DNA of 64,000 bases from Silurus meridionalis (GCF_014805685.1 NC_060911.1:11021212-11085211); one strand, 5' to 3'; counted from the first letter of the stretch, positions 36,274-47,956 are shown. Made by a program: numbers and translations. Notes: generated by a model from the letters alone, not told the origin.

Positions 36274-36340
<67 letters not shown>
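36274..36340. repeat. (CA)n microsatellite
   Basis: CA run of about 67 bp. The 76-111 aa frames over it are artefacts. Confidence 0.95.
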
Positions 36341-36343
<3 letters not shown>

Positions 36344-36499
36344 CAAGAAAAAAAGTGTAACAGTAAAAAAGCAAGGTCTTGCCCAAGGAGACAAAAGTTC
36401 ATGGCGTCTTGTCATTTTTCCTCCTTTTATGTCTGTGATTTTTTTTTTCTCCCGATGCAAACGGATTTGCAAAAATGTTCCACTGCACTTGTAAAGCTG

Positions 36500-36690
36500 T
36501 CAAGTCCTCACACAGCTCGATGCTCGGATTCTCCTCTGGCTGGCTTGTAAAAGCGCTTTTTGGATGACGCCATGTGCCAAACGAATAGATGTAAATTTAA
36601 AATGTGTGTAGAGTTTGGTGCAATGTGGCACCTTTTAGAGAACAGAGACAGTTCCTTAGAGCAACAACTGTAATTAGCTTTTCCTGACAT
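36500..36690. other. Non-repetitive intronic block, possible CNE
   Basis: A higher-complexity block ('gcgctttttggatgacgcca', 'ctgtaattagcttttcctga') between repeats. Proposed only from its contrast with the surroundings. Confidence 0.2.
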
Positions 36691-36861
36691 ATTTTAGGAC
36701 GTGAATGTACCACTGCAAAAAATCTCCAGAGTACAATATTTTAGCAATTGCACACAAAACAAACAAACAAGCACACAGATAGACATTTCTGTTTTCCTTA
36801 AGGCTAGTGGTAATTTTCCCACTTTATAATAGTAGTAAGTTTGTAATAAGTTAGAATTCAG

Positions 36862-37110
36862 CATTTAAGTGAAGTCAGGTCAAGTAGGCTTTATTGTCAT
36901 TCCAACCATATACAGTGCAATACACAGTGAAACAAAACAACGTTATCGCAAGACCGAGTTCTATCAGACAACATAAATTAACAGAACACGAAACCACACG
37001 GAAGTCTAATCTAACAACATAAAATGCAACATTTAGTAATAATAATAAAAAAGACAACATAAGACATGGAGACATTATATATGTACAATAACTGTCAAAA
37101 ACAGTAAACG
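36862..37110 (+). repeat. Dispersed element 'ctttattgtcattccaacca' (family M)
   Basis: Shares with 50186-50345 the head 'ttttattgtcatttcaacca', then 'cagtgaaa(c/t)aaaacaacg' and 'acataa...cagaaca...acacgg' in the same order. Non-coding and of unknown class. Confidence 0.55.
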
Positions 37111-37237
37111 ACACTGTAGCACCGATCAGTACAGAACAGATGGTTGTGCATATGGATTGTCCGTATAAAAATAAATAAATAAATAGGTTTATAATTGTAC
37201 ATCATAATCTATTTCAGCCAAAAGTTAGTTAGCTAGT

Positions 37238-37377
<140 letters not shown>

Positions 37378-37812
37378 GCTAAATTATTTGCCCTGGATTC
37401 TATGGAAACCCATTTCTGCCACATAAAGAATTCATTTTTTTTCTAATTCTGACTTTTTTGCTCGCACTTCAAAAAATGTTCTTGCAAGTGCCACTTTATT
37501 TCTCGCAAACTTCAGAGCTGATTGTTAGACAGAGTTCAGGGTTTGGAGGCTTTGTCTGATACCATGTGATTATTTTGATTGTAACCCACTTAATTTTCAA
37601 TGTGTAAAGCTTTCTGCCACTACTTTCTGCCACTACTGACGCTGCCCGAATGGCTAAAAAAAGGTGGAATTGCAAGAAATAAAGTCAGAGTTACTTGAAA
37701 TAAAAGTTCGAATTGCGAGAAAAAAAAAATCTGAATTTTTTTTTTATGTGGTGTAAACTGGCTTCCATATAAAGCTTCTCTTTGCCCCACTGTATATGTA
37801 TATATATATATA

Positions 37813-38814
37813 GGCCTGTAATTTTCATCATAGGTACACTTCAACTATGAGACAAAATGAGAAAAAAAAAATCCCGAAAATGACATTGTCTGATTCTTAA
37901 AGAATTGATTTGCAAATTACAGTGGAAAATAAGTATTTGGTCAATAACAAAAGTTCATCTCAATACTTTGTATATACCCTTTGTTGGCAATGACAGAGAT
38001 CAAACTTTTTCTGTAAGTCTCCACAAGGTTTTTACACACTGTTGCTGGTAGTTTGGCCCATTCCTCCATGCAGATCTCCTCTAGAGCAGTGATGTTTTGG
38101 GGCTGTCGTTGGGCAACACGGATTTTCAACTCCCTCCAAAGATTTTCTATGGGGTTGAGATATGGAGACTGGCTAGGCCACTCCAGGACCTTGAAATGCT
38201 TCTTACGAAGCCACTCCTTCATTGCCTGGGCGGTGTGTTTGGGATCATTGTCATGCTGAAAGACATAGCCACGTTTCATCTTCAATGCCCTTGCTGATGG
38301 AAGAAGGTTTTCACTCATAATCTCACGATACATGGCCTCATTCATTCTTTCCTTTACATGGATCAGTTGTCCCCTTCCTTTGCAGAAAAACAGCCCCAAA
38401 GCATGATGTTTCCACCCCCATGCTTCACAGTAGGTATGGTGTTCTTTGGATGCAACTCAGCATTCTTTCTCCTCCAAACATGACAAGTTGAGTTTTTACC
38501 AAAAAGTTCTATTTTGGTTTCATCTGACCATATGACATTCTCCCAATCCTCTTCTGGATCATCCAAATGCTCTCTAGCAAACTTCAGATGGGCCCAGACA
38601 TGTACTGGCTTAAGCAGGGGACACATCTGGCACTGCAGGATTTGAGTCCCTGGCGGCGTGTTGTGTTACTGATGGTAGCCTTCGTTAATTTGGTCCCGCT
38701 CTTTGCAGGTCATTCACTAGGTCCCCCATGAGGTTCTGGGATTTATGCTCCCTGTTCTTGTGATCATTTTGACCCCAGATCGAGGGAGATTTTCAGTGGT
38801 TTTGCATGTCTTCC

Positions 38815-38820
<6 letters not shown>
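37813..38820 (-). mobile_element. Tc1-like transposon (subfamily 1), tandem copy 1, truncated
   Basis: Matches the full-length element at 50455-52050 but lacks the outer ~70 bp of the left terminal repeat and everything beyond the transposase N-terminal part, including the right terminal repeat. It is bounded on both sides by TA-rich tracts. The minus-strand frames at 38363-38626 and 37941-38399 hold transposase text ('[12 protein letters not shown]', '[12 protein letters not shown]', '[12 protein letters not shown]'), the three blocks that contain the DD34E catalytic residues. A 2-bp deletion near 38370 splits them into two frames, so the gene is dead. Confidence 0.88.
37941..38626 (-). pseudogene. 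Tc1 transposase pseudogene, tandem copy 1
   Basis: The C-terminal two thirds of a Tc1/mariner transposase, which cuts and pastes DNA at TA sites. The order is the first catalytic Asp (WSDETK), then a frameshift after '[10 protein letters not shown]', the second Asp (QHDNDPKHT) and the Glu (NPIENLW), with the frame closed at 37941. The DNA-binding N-terminus is lost at the TA tract. The residue before LNPIENLW is Tyr here and Asp in copy 2. It cannot make an active enzyme. Confidence 0.88.

Positions 38821-38880
<60 letters not shown>
38821..38880. repeat. (TA)n microsatellite between tandem Tc1 copies
   Basis: About 60 bp of TA. It is the junction between two near-identical 1,069-bp units. 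Confidence 0.95.
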
Positions 38881-38881
<1 letters not shown>

Positions 38882-38883
<2 letters not shown>

Positions 38884-39874
38884 CCTGTAATTTTCATCAT
38901 AGGTACACTTCAACTATGAGACAAAATGAGAAAAAAAATCCGAAAATGACATTGTCTGATTCTTAAAGAATTGATTTGCAAATTACAGTGGAAAATAAGT
39001 ATTTGGTCAATAACAAAAGTTCATCTCAATACTTTGTTATATACCCTTTGTTGAGATCAAACTTTTTCTGTAAGTCTCCACAAGGTTTTTACACACTGTT
39101 GCTGGTAGTTTGGCCCATTCCTCCATGCAGATCTCCTCTAGAGCAGTGATGTTTTGGGGCTGTCGCTGGGCAACACGGATTTTCAACTCCCTCCAAAGAT
39201 TTTCTATGGGGTTGAGATCTGGAGACTGGCTAGGCCACTCCAGGACCTTGAAATGCTTCTTACGAAGCCACTCCTTCATTGCCTGGGCGGTGTGTTTGGG
39301 ATCATTGTCATGCTGAAAGACATAGCCACGTTTCATCTTCAATGCCCTTGCTGATGGAAGAAGGTTTTCACTCATAATCTCACGATACATGGCCTCATTC
39401 ATTCTTTCCTTTACATGGATCAGTTGTCCCCTTCCTTTGCAGAAAAACAGCCCCAAAGCATGATGTTTCCACCCCCATGCTTCACAGTAGGTATGGTGTT
39501 CTTTGGATGCAACTCAGCATTCTTTCTCCTCCAAACATGACAAGTTGAGTTTTTACCAAAAAGTTCTATTTTGGTTTCATCTGACCATATGACATTCTCC
39601 CAATCCTCTTCTGGATCATCCAAATGCTCTCTAGCAAACTTCAGATGGGCCCAGACATGTACTGGCTTAAGCAGGGGGACACATCTGGCACTGCAGGATT
39701 TGAGTCCCTGGCGGCGTATTGTGTTACTGATGGTAGCCTTCGTTAATTTGGTCCCCGCTCTTTGCAGGTCATTCACTAGGTCCCCCCATGAGGTTCTGGG
39801 ATTTATGCTCCCTGTTCTTGTGATCATTTTGACCCCAGATCGAGGGAGATTTTCAGTGGTTTTGCATGTCTTCC

Positions 39875-39880
<6 letters not shown>
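38882..39880 (-). mobile_element. Tc1-like transposon (subfamily 1), tandem copy 2, truncated
   Basis: Repeats the sequence of 37813-38820 at an offset of 1,069 bp with about ten visible differences. These include a 10-bp deletion near 39051 ('ttgttgagatc' against 'ttgttggcaatgacagagatc') and one-base changes in C runs. It has the same truncation points and the same frameshift as copy 1. Confidence 0.9.
39037..39827 (-). pseudogene. Tc1 transposase pseudogene, tandem copy 2
   Basis: Frames at 39420-39827 and 39037-39456 carry the same transposase as copy 1. It starts further upstream ('[20 protein letters not shown]', second helix-turn-helix region) because two C runs are intact here. The catalytic-domain frameshift near 39430 is shared with copy 1, so it predates the duplication. 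Confidence 0.88.

Positions 39881-39943
<63 letters not shown>
39881..39943. repeat. (TA)n microsatellite
   Basis: About 62 bp of TA closing the second tandem unit, parallel to the one at 38821. Confidence 0.95.
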
Positions 39944-39945
<2 letters not shown>

Positions 39946-40149
39946 TTAACATTTTGTCCTCAAAGTTTCAAAAAAGGACAAATTTTGATGGCTAGATGAC
40001 TGGGCCAGAGCATCTCCAAAACTGCAGCTCTTATGGGTGGTTCCTAGACAGGTTCCTGGCCAGCCAAGGCTTATTGATGCACGTGAGGAGTGAAGGCTGG
40101 CCCGAAAGGCTGGTGCTCTAATAAGTTCTGAATATAAAAGTAAATGTAA

Positions 40150-41895
40150 TTTGTTACTGTATTTAGGTAGTGTTTTTTCGTTATTTGTACTTTACACAAG
40201 TATTTCCATTTGGGGAATCAGACTTTTACTTAAACTTCACTACATTTCAAAGTCAAATATCTTACTTTTTACTCAACTACATTTAGGGAAATCAGTCGTT
40301 CCTTTTTATTTATGGGTGGATAAAAACATAACTGGTCAGCAAGCCACGACCGTAGAGTGCACGCTCTGTTTTAAATTTGTTTTGATTGCTGCTTGGCAGT
40401 GGGGTATAGGCATAGGCGACATGGGTATTGTCAGGGGGCGGCACGGGGCGTCCACACAAAAAAACAAAACTTTTTTTTAACCACTTATTTGCACGGTCAC
40501 ATCAATTTTTATATCAGGTCATGGTAAATGAACCTGGTTGGGACTCTGAAAGTGCACTCACCGCCTGAGAAGTTTTCTCACTCATACAAAGGAGAGGCGG
40601 AGGTTGGCTGACGTCACCTCAGCCTTCAGGGTTTCCAGTGGGAAAATTGACAAGACCTGGAGTGACATCACCTCAGTAAGAAGAGCTGAATCCCAATTTA
40701 AATTATGGATGACAAAAAAAGATCTAAACCCTCATGCCTATTTCAGAAAAAAAGAGGAACGAAGTAGGGGGAAACGTGCAAAAGATAAAGGTGTGTATGC
40801 AGCTCTATCACTCCTCTCATTATGAGGAAAGTATAAGCTAATGCATTTAATATAAAAGGCTAATATCTGTATATAGCCTTGTATGTAACTGTGTTGCCTG
40901 CTATGCTTTTATGCATAGTGCAACAATATTTCTTTTTGTTTGCATAACATAATAATTTAGAGTATGTAGTTTATCATAATGTATGAAAAAATCTTTTTTT
41001 TTTTACAAATAGTCCAGTTGGATTGTAGTTAAAACAGCACTTATTGATCTGGTTACCTCTAACTGAGGTGATCTCATAAAGGTTTTCTTTGATTGTACTG
41101 AGTTTAGTAAGGCGGAATCTCCAGTGCAGCTTAAAAGTCTCATTTAAAAGACATACATTATAAGGATATAGATGTTGTCTGTATCTTATGGCTACAATTA
41201 GCCAAGGAGTTTTATGGTTCTTGGTTCTGAGAGTTTGATAAGTTGTGATTAATGACATGTATAATTAATTGTGCAATAAATTCATTTAGGGTGATATTTA
41301 TACATAAAATGGAGCTCTCAGAAATGTGTGCAAATTTGTGGACTGCTCTAAGAACATGTCTTACTCATTCAGTAGCTGAAGCAGAGAGGAGCTTTTCAAA
41401 GCTGACACTAATCAATGGTGGGGACGTTGGGTCATGGCGTGGTTCAATCAGGTCGTCATTCAAGGTAGAGCCACCATTGCCAGCTGATGGTATCTATGAA
41501 CATACAGTTCAGCATCAGTTCAACAGCAAGCAGAACATTTAGAGAGGAATAAATGATGGAAGAAACTCCTGACTCAAACTCGCCACAACACCTGTGGCCT
41601 TATTTGTGCAATTTATTTTCAAGTTGTTAAAAAGAAGGTTTTGGGCTCATAATAGTTTATTAGATGGCAATCAGTGTTTGACTCACTAATATTTTTATAT
41701 TAATAGATTCATAAACTGAGTTGTTTAAGCAACAGTCTTGTGATAAAAAGGATAATAAGACATTATAGCCATAAAAACACATAGTACTTGGATTCTTAGG
41801 TACATTTGAAGGCAAATACTTTTGTACTTTTTTCAAGAAAAAAGTTTAAGGGAAGCACTTTTACTTTTACTGTATCTCTACTTTTATTCAAGTAC
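40150..41895 (+). mobile_element. hAT transposon remnant with dimerisation-domain frame
   Basis: The ends 'tttacttaaacttcactaca' / 'tactcaactacatttaggg' (40220-40290) and 'cttttacttttactgtatct' / 'cttttattcaagtacat' (41857-41897) frame about 1.7 kb. The inner frame at 41252-41542 contains 'LWTALRTCLTHSVAEAERSF' followed by SKLTLI, which is the C-terminal hAT dimerisation motif. A short frame at 40604-40825 is lysine-rich and may be the N-terminal part. The catalytic core is missing, so this is a deleted, inactive copy. Confidence 0.7.
41252..41542 (+). pseudogene. hAT transposase C-terminal fragment
   Basis: A 96-codon frame of which about residues 27-60 (MCANLWTALRTCLTHSVAEA, then ERSFSKLTLI) match the hAT-family dimerisation region, as I know it from hAT transposases and their domesticated relatives. 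It lacks the RNase H-like catalytic fold. No splice or promoter evidence suggests domestication. Confidence 0.65.
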
Positions 41896-41900
41896 ATATA

Positions 41901-43480
41901 CAGTGAGGAAAATAAGTATTTGAACACCCTGCTATTTTGCAAGTTCCCCCACTTAGAAATCATGGAGGGGTCTGAAATTGTCATCGTAGGTGCATGTCCA
42001 CTGAGAGACATAATCTAAAAAAAAATCCAGAAATCACAATGTATGATTTTTTAACTATTTATTTGTATGATACAGCTGCAAATAAGTATTTGAACACCTG
42101 AGAAAGTCAATGTTAATATTTGGTACAGTCGCCTTTGTTTGCAATTACAGAGGTCAAACATTTCCTGTAGTTTTTCACCAGGTTTGCACACACTGCAGGA
42201 GGGATTTTGGCCCACTCCTCCACATAGATCTTCTCTAGATCAGTCAGGTATCTGGCCTGTCGCTGAGAAACACGGAGTTTGAGCTCCCTCCAAAGATTCT
42301 CTATTGGGTTTAGGCTTGGAGACTGGCTAGGCCACGCCAGAACCTTGATATGCTTCTTACAGAGCCACTCCTTGGTTATCCTGACTGTGTGCTTCGGGTC
42401 ATTGTCATGTTGAAAGACCCAGCCTCGACCCATCTTCAATGCTCTAACTGAGGGAAGGAGGTTGTTCCCCAAAATCTCGCAATACATGGCCCCGGTCATC
42501 CTCTCCTTAATACAGTGCAGTCGCCCTGTCCCATGTGCTACCACCCCATGCTTTACAGTAGGGATGGTGTTCTTGGGATGGTACTCATCATTCTTCTTCC
42601 TCCAAACACGTTTAGTGAAATTATGACCCAAAAGTTCTATTTTGGTCTCATCTGACCACATGACTTTCTCCCATGACTCCTCTGGATCATCCAAATGGTC
42701 ATTGGCAAACTTAAGACGTGCCTGGACATGTGCTGGTTTAAGCAGGGGAACCTTTCGTGCCATGCATGATTTCAAACCATGATGTCTTAGTGTATTACCA
42801 ACAGTAACCTTGGAAACGGTGGTCCCAGCTCTTTTCAGGTCATTGACCAGCTCCTCCTGTGTAGTTCTGGGCTGATTTCTCACCTTCCTTAGGATCATTG
42901 AGACCCCACGAGGTGAGATCTTGCATGGAGCCCCAGTCCGAGGGAGATTGACAGTCATGTTTAGCTTCTTCCATTTTCTAATGATTGCTCCAACAGTGGA
43001 CCTTTTTCACCAAGCTGCTTGGCAATTTCCCCGTAGCCCTTTCCAGCCTTGTGGAGGTGTACAATTTTGTCTCTAGTGTCTTTGGACAGCTCTCTAGTGT
43101 CTTGGCCATGTTAGTAGTTTGATTCTTACTGATTGTATGGGGTTGGACAGGTGTCTTTATGCAGCTAACGACCTCAAACAGGTGCATATAATTTAGGATA
43201 ATAAATGTAGTGGAGGTGGACATTTTAAAGGCAGACTAACAGGTCTTTGAGGGTCAGAATTCTAGCTGATAGACAGGTGTTCAAATACTTATTTGCAGCT
43301 GTATCATACAAATAAATAGTTTAAAAATCATATATTGTGATTTCTGGATTTTTTTTTTTTTTAGATTATGTCTCTCACAGTGGACATGCACCTACGATGA
43401 CAATTTCAGACCCCTCCATGATTTCTAAGTGGGAGAACTTGCAAAATAGCAGGGTGTTCAAATAATTATTTTCCTCACTG
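41901..43480 (-). mobile_element. Full-length Tc1-like transposon (subfamily 2) with IR/DR ends
   Basis: 1,580 bp bounded by TA on both sides (41899-41900 and 43481-43482). The left end 'cagtgaggaaaataagtatt' is the inverse of the right end 'ataattattttcctcactg'. Inner direct repeats 'gcaaataagtatttgaacac' (42078) and the inverted equivalent at 43275-43297 give the IR/DR arrangement of Sleeping Beauty-type elements, with terminal inverted repeats of about 200 bp. It sits exactly at the right end of the hAT remnant (41895). Confidence 0.92.
42113..43120 (-). pseudogene. Tc1 transposase, nearly complete but broken
   Basis: A 281-codon minus-strand frame (42113-42958) carries the second DNA-binding helix-turn-helix region ([14 protein letters not shown]), [19 protein letters not shown] and [10 protein letters not shown]. 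The three DDE acidic residues are therefore all present. About ten residues between PTVKHG and GTGRLH (the usual GGSIMVWGCF stretch) are deleted in frame. The N-terminal part (MAKTLES..., near 42978-43115) is in other frames with indels. The product would be about 60 residues short of the usual ~340 and is probably inactive. Confidence 0.85.
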
Positions 43481-43489
43481 TATATATAT

Positions 43490-43924
43490 ATATAAATCAG
43501 TCAATTGCCATAAATGATATTTCTGGAGGGTTAAACTCTCATCGTTTTGCCGTCCCAGAGGCTCACGTTGTGCAAAATGTTGCCAGGCAGCTGGGAAAAT
43601 GGAAGTCAAGCATGAAAGCTAGCTAATACCTGAGCGGGCTTTATCTAGCTAGCGCGTAGCTGTTAAGTCTTTTACATGCACTCTGGCCGTGTAAACGCTT
43701 CCAGACATACTATTATAGGAAAGCAATCAACTGCAGAGGTGGTAACAGTATCACACCACCCTGCTGGTGATTATTTAACTATAAAAAGCAAATCTCTGAA
43801 ATTTTAATTCCTTTAAAACAGATTTGCTCTAAGGTTTGCTCTTAGCATTTAATAGTTGATTAAAGCAGTGTTCAGTGGGTGGTTTTTTTTTTTACATATT
43901 TTAATTAGAATTCGAACAGTCTAA

Positions 43925-43961
<37 letters not shown>

Positions 43962-44085
43962 TCTCTCTCCCTCTCTCTCTCTTTCTCTCTCTCTCTCTCA
44001 AGCAGGTTAAAAAAAAAAAAAGTCAAGCTGTTTATTAGCCAACTCAAAATCAACAAAGACGATGATCAAAGCTAGCTATCTAGAC
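43490..44085. other. Intron with (TC)n tract
   Basis: Non-coding; a TC microsatellite lies at 43926-44000. Nothing else recognised. Confidence 0.5.
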
Positions 44086-44088
44086 CTA

Positions 44089-44135
44089 CAGTACAGACCA
44101 AAAGTTTGGACACACCTTTATATAATATATAAAAA
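44089..44135 (+). mobile_element. Single end of a Tc1-derived MITE
   Basis: 'cagtacagaccaaaagtttg' plus 'gacacacc' equals the end of the element at 52126-52671. No second end is found nearby, so it is a solo fragment. Confidence 0.6.
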
Positions 44136-44449
44136 AACGTTTTTTTTTTTTAACGCATGACGATGCAAAAAGATCAACTCCCGAGAGAAATAGTTGTGAA
44201 AGGAAGGAGGAAGACAGTGAACAATGACTTTCTTGGTAGGCTACTGTTTAGATACAAGCCGTTGTAGCGTGTTGAGTCTGGGTGAAGGGAGAGCTCGCTA
44301 ACTCCAGTTACAACAGAAATCATATAAGCACAGACAGGTTTCCAAAACTCGTGCTTTTTTATTTTTCTTGGCAACAGCGTTAAAGGTTAGTCAAAGAAAC
44401 GTAGAAATGAGCATCAGAAAATAATAAGGACATATTCCTCGTCTCGCAC

Positions 44450-44688
44450 ACGCTGTAATAGCGGAAAAATGTAGTGCCAGTCTATTCCCAAAATACCGCT
44501 ATGCTCCTAAAGGAAGCGCAACATATTTCACCCGTTACACCGTGTGTAACGTGTCTTTCGTTAAAGCCTGTGTAAAGTACATCAGTGTAGACGCCTGCGG
44601 CTTCTTTATGTTAAAAATAAAAATATTTGTAAAATTCAGTGGTTGCGGCTTATATATGGGTGCGCTTTATAGTCCGGAAATTACGGTA

Positions 44689-44692
<4 letters not shown>
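44450..44692. mobile_element. Probable DNA transposon fragment ('cttatagtccggaaattacg')
   Basis: The segment ends 'gcttatatatgggtgcgctt', 'tatagtccggaaattacggt', text I associate with non-autonomous DNA transposons common in fish genomes. The left boundary is unknown. Class is not certain. Confidence 0.35.

Positions 44693-44753
<61 letters not shown>
44693..44753. repeat. (TA)n microsatellite
   Basis: About 60 bp of TA. Confidence 0.95.
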
Positions 44754-44755
<2 letters not shown>

Positions 44756-44762
<7 letters not shown>

Positions 44763-45070
44763 GCTTGTATAACTGTACAGATTTACTGTTCTCTGAAAAT
44801 AATTTCACATACAACCATTATTTTCAAAATGACCGGCAACAAAAGTGAGTGCACCCTACGTGAACACTGCCTTAATACACCTGGGTATAGAATTCACCAG
44901 AGCTGCACAGGTTGTTACTGGGATCCTCTTCCACTCCTCCAGTAGGACAGAGCTGCTGGATGTTAGACACATGGCACTTCTCCACCTCAGGTCTGGAGAC
45001 ATATTTAGCCACTCCATCACCTTTACCTTCATCTTCCTCAGCAAGGCAGTAAGGCAGGTGTCACACCATT
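44756..45070 (-). mobile_element. Truncated Tc1-like fragment (subfamily 3)
   Basis: Matches 21305-21680: 'gtacagatttactgttctct', 'gagctgcacaggttgttact', 'gggatcctcttccactcctc', 'ctggagacatatttagccac'. Only the terminal-repeat-proximal part and the C-terminal transposase remnants (minus frame 44856-45044) are kept. Confidence 0.7.
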
Positions 45071-45079
45071 AGGGGTGTA

Positions 45080-45600
45080 ACAGTACTCGTATTGTATATG
45101 TATTCGTAACAGATTTTTGGCTCAGTATACACATGTACATACATAGTTAAAGAACACAGTTAAAATCTGAGTTACCTCAAGAACGTATTGAGACGACACG
45201 TTTGTTAAGTCTCTCTTCTTTTTAGTCTTTTTATTATTATCACACTTGAAAACATACACAACAATGTTAGGGGTATAAAAAGGAACTAGAGGTAGTGCAG
45301 TGTCACTGTGGCTACTCAATCCACTGGAAATACGATTTGTTTTGTGCATGCATGAAAATGCTAAAGAATCCATAGCAATAGCGTTAGCCGCTAACCAGGA
45401 AGTGGTCAGCAGCTAATGCTAGCAATTTGGATTATTTAGTGTTTTATGTCCACCTTCAAGAATTTCTCATAAAAGTAGAAAATCCTGACAGTTCTTCATA
45501 TCAAAGGAGTGAATGAACGAAGGATAGAAGGAATGAAGACAAATTATGTTGAAATAAGAATATTTACGTACTGTAGATCATATCTTTAGAAAATTGCATA
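45080..45600. other. Intron, nothing recognised
   Basis: Ordinary sequence with a possible hAT-like end near 45072 ('taggggtgtaacagtactcg'). Confidence 0.35.
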
Positions 45601-45672
45601 TAAAATGTAAAACACACACACACACCCACACACACACACACACACCTGTATTACCTCTATCTATCTATATAT

Positions 45673-45768
<96 letters not shown>

Positions 45769-45773
45769 TTATT

Positions 45774-45791
45774 TGCTCAAAGTATTTATAT

Positions 45792-45838
<47 letters not shown>

Positions 45839-45855
45839 TATAAATACTTTGAGCA
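45774..45855. repeat. Palindrome centred on a (TA)n tract
   Basis: 'tgctcaaagtatttatat' at the left and 'atataaatactttgagca' at the right are exact reverse complements flanking a TA run. The whole 82 bp can fold into one hairpin or cruciform. Confidence 0.85.
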
Positions 45856-45885
45856 TAGAAATTAGTCTAAAAGAAGAAGATGCAA

Positions 45886-45949
<64 letters not shown>

Positions 45950-46032
45950 CATATTGGCCTCAATTTCTGCCTCTGAATCATAAGACATTTATTCAAGCTC
46001 AAGCTCCTCCATCCTCTTTATTCATTTAGTCA

Positions 46033-46086
<54 letters not shown>

Positions 46087-46183
46087 GTGTTAGTTCCTCT
46101 TCGTCGACTTTCCTCAGTCAGCGTCTTTTGCCAGCATGTCTGATCAAATGCTTACTGAGAACTGGTAGCTCTAAATATTCTGT

Positions 46184-46223
<40 letters not shown>

Positions 46224-46428
46224 TAGAGGAATTCGAGAGAGTGCACCTTTCAGCAGATGTAAATACCTGTGTGTACAGAGTGTAGAATAATTGTCTCTCC
46301 CTCCCGCTCACTAAATTAGGTCATAACTAAGCACAACCACTTGAGAGCTGTCGCCCCGGAAACCAGAGATGCCCCATAGCACTCTGGGAGTGCGACTGTC
46401 TTACTCACTGAGCAGTTCAATTAGTGTG

Positions 46429-46485
<57 letters not shown>

Positions 46486-46742
46486 TTCTGTCTCCTATCT
46501 CAATGAAATATAAAATATAATTTGGGTATACTGTATGTGTTTGTGTTTGTGTGTGCTTGTTTGTGTTTGTGTGCACGTGTCAGACTGTGTGCGCTTGTAT
46601 GTTTGTGTGCATTTTGATGCACCCCTCTGGATTTGGACCGGGGGTTTCCATAGCAACATGCAGAGAGAGATATAAGGCTGTGTTAAGACATTTTCGATTT
46701 TTGTCTGTGTTTATATTTATACACTATATACATACGATCTAT

Positions 46743-46817
<75 letters not shown>

Positions 46818-46821
46818 CCCT

Positions 46822-46874
<53 letters not shown>

Positions 46875-46877
46875 ACA

Positions 46878-46916
<39 letters not shown>

Positions 46917-47152
46917 GTGTGCGTGTGTGTGTGTTTTTGTTTAATGTGACACTTTAACTCAAACTAAATCTGACCAAGTTTTTTTTGCTTCCTCTTTCTT
47001 TCTCTTGTCTGTGCCTCCTTTACTCTTTATGTCTTTTACCCGTTCGTTCTTTGCCCTCTTTTCCATTTGAATGTTTTGTCACTCCCAATCACTGTCTTTC
47101 TGAATTCTTTGTTTGTTTGCTTTTGCTTGCTTTCTTCCCCTTCTTGCATTTT

Positions 47153-47232
<80 letters not shown>

Positions 47233-47294
47233 TCATTCACTTTTTATCTCTACCTTTTCACTTTTGTTTTTACTTCTTCTATCCCCCTTCACAC

Positions 47295-47381
<87 letters not shown>

Positions 47382-47493
47382 CTTTTTCACTGGTATGCTC
47401 GTTCAATCTCTTTTCTCCCTATTTTTCTCCTCCTTTGTTTCCTTCTCCATCTTCCTGCCTTTTTTCTCTCGCTTGACCTCAACCGACACCCCC

Positions 47494-47495
47494 TT

Positions 47496-47547
<52 letters not shown>
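47494..47547. repeat. (CT)n tract upstream of the exon 3 acceptor
   Basis: About 54 bp of CT, ending 22 nt before adgrl3 exon 3. Together with 'ctttttctttctctcag' it forms the polypyrimidine tract of the 3' splice site, so splice-signal length is tied to a length-variable microsatellite. Confidence 0.9.
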
Positions 47548-47553
<6 letters not shown>

Positions 47554-47569
47554 TTTTTCTTTCTCTCAG

Positions 47570-47956
<387 letters not shown>

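Noticed and set aside
38053..38297. Plus-strand frames ([10 protein letters not shown]..., [10 protein letters not shown]...) repeated in three places
   Set aside because: Antisense shadows of the Tc1 transposase in three element copies.
40604..40825. A 73-aa Lys/Arg-rich frame as a separate gene
   Set aside because: Lies between the ends of a hAT remnant and is better read as part of that element.
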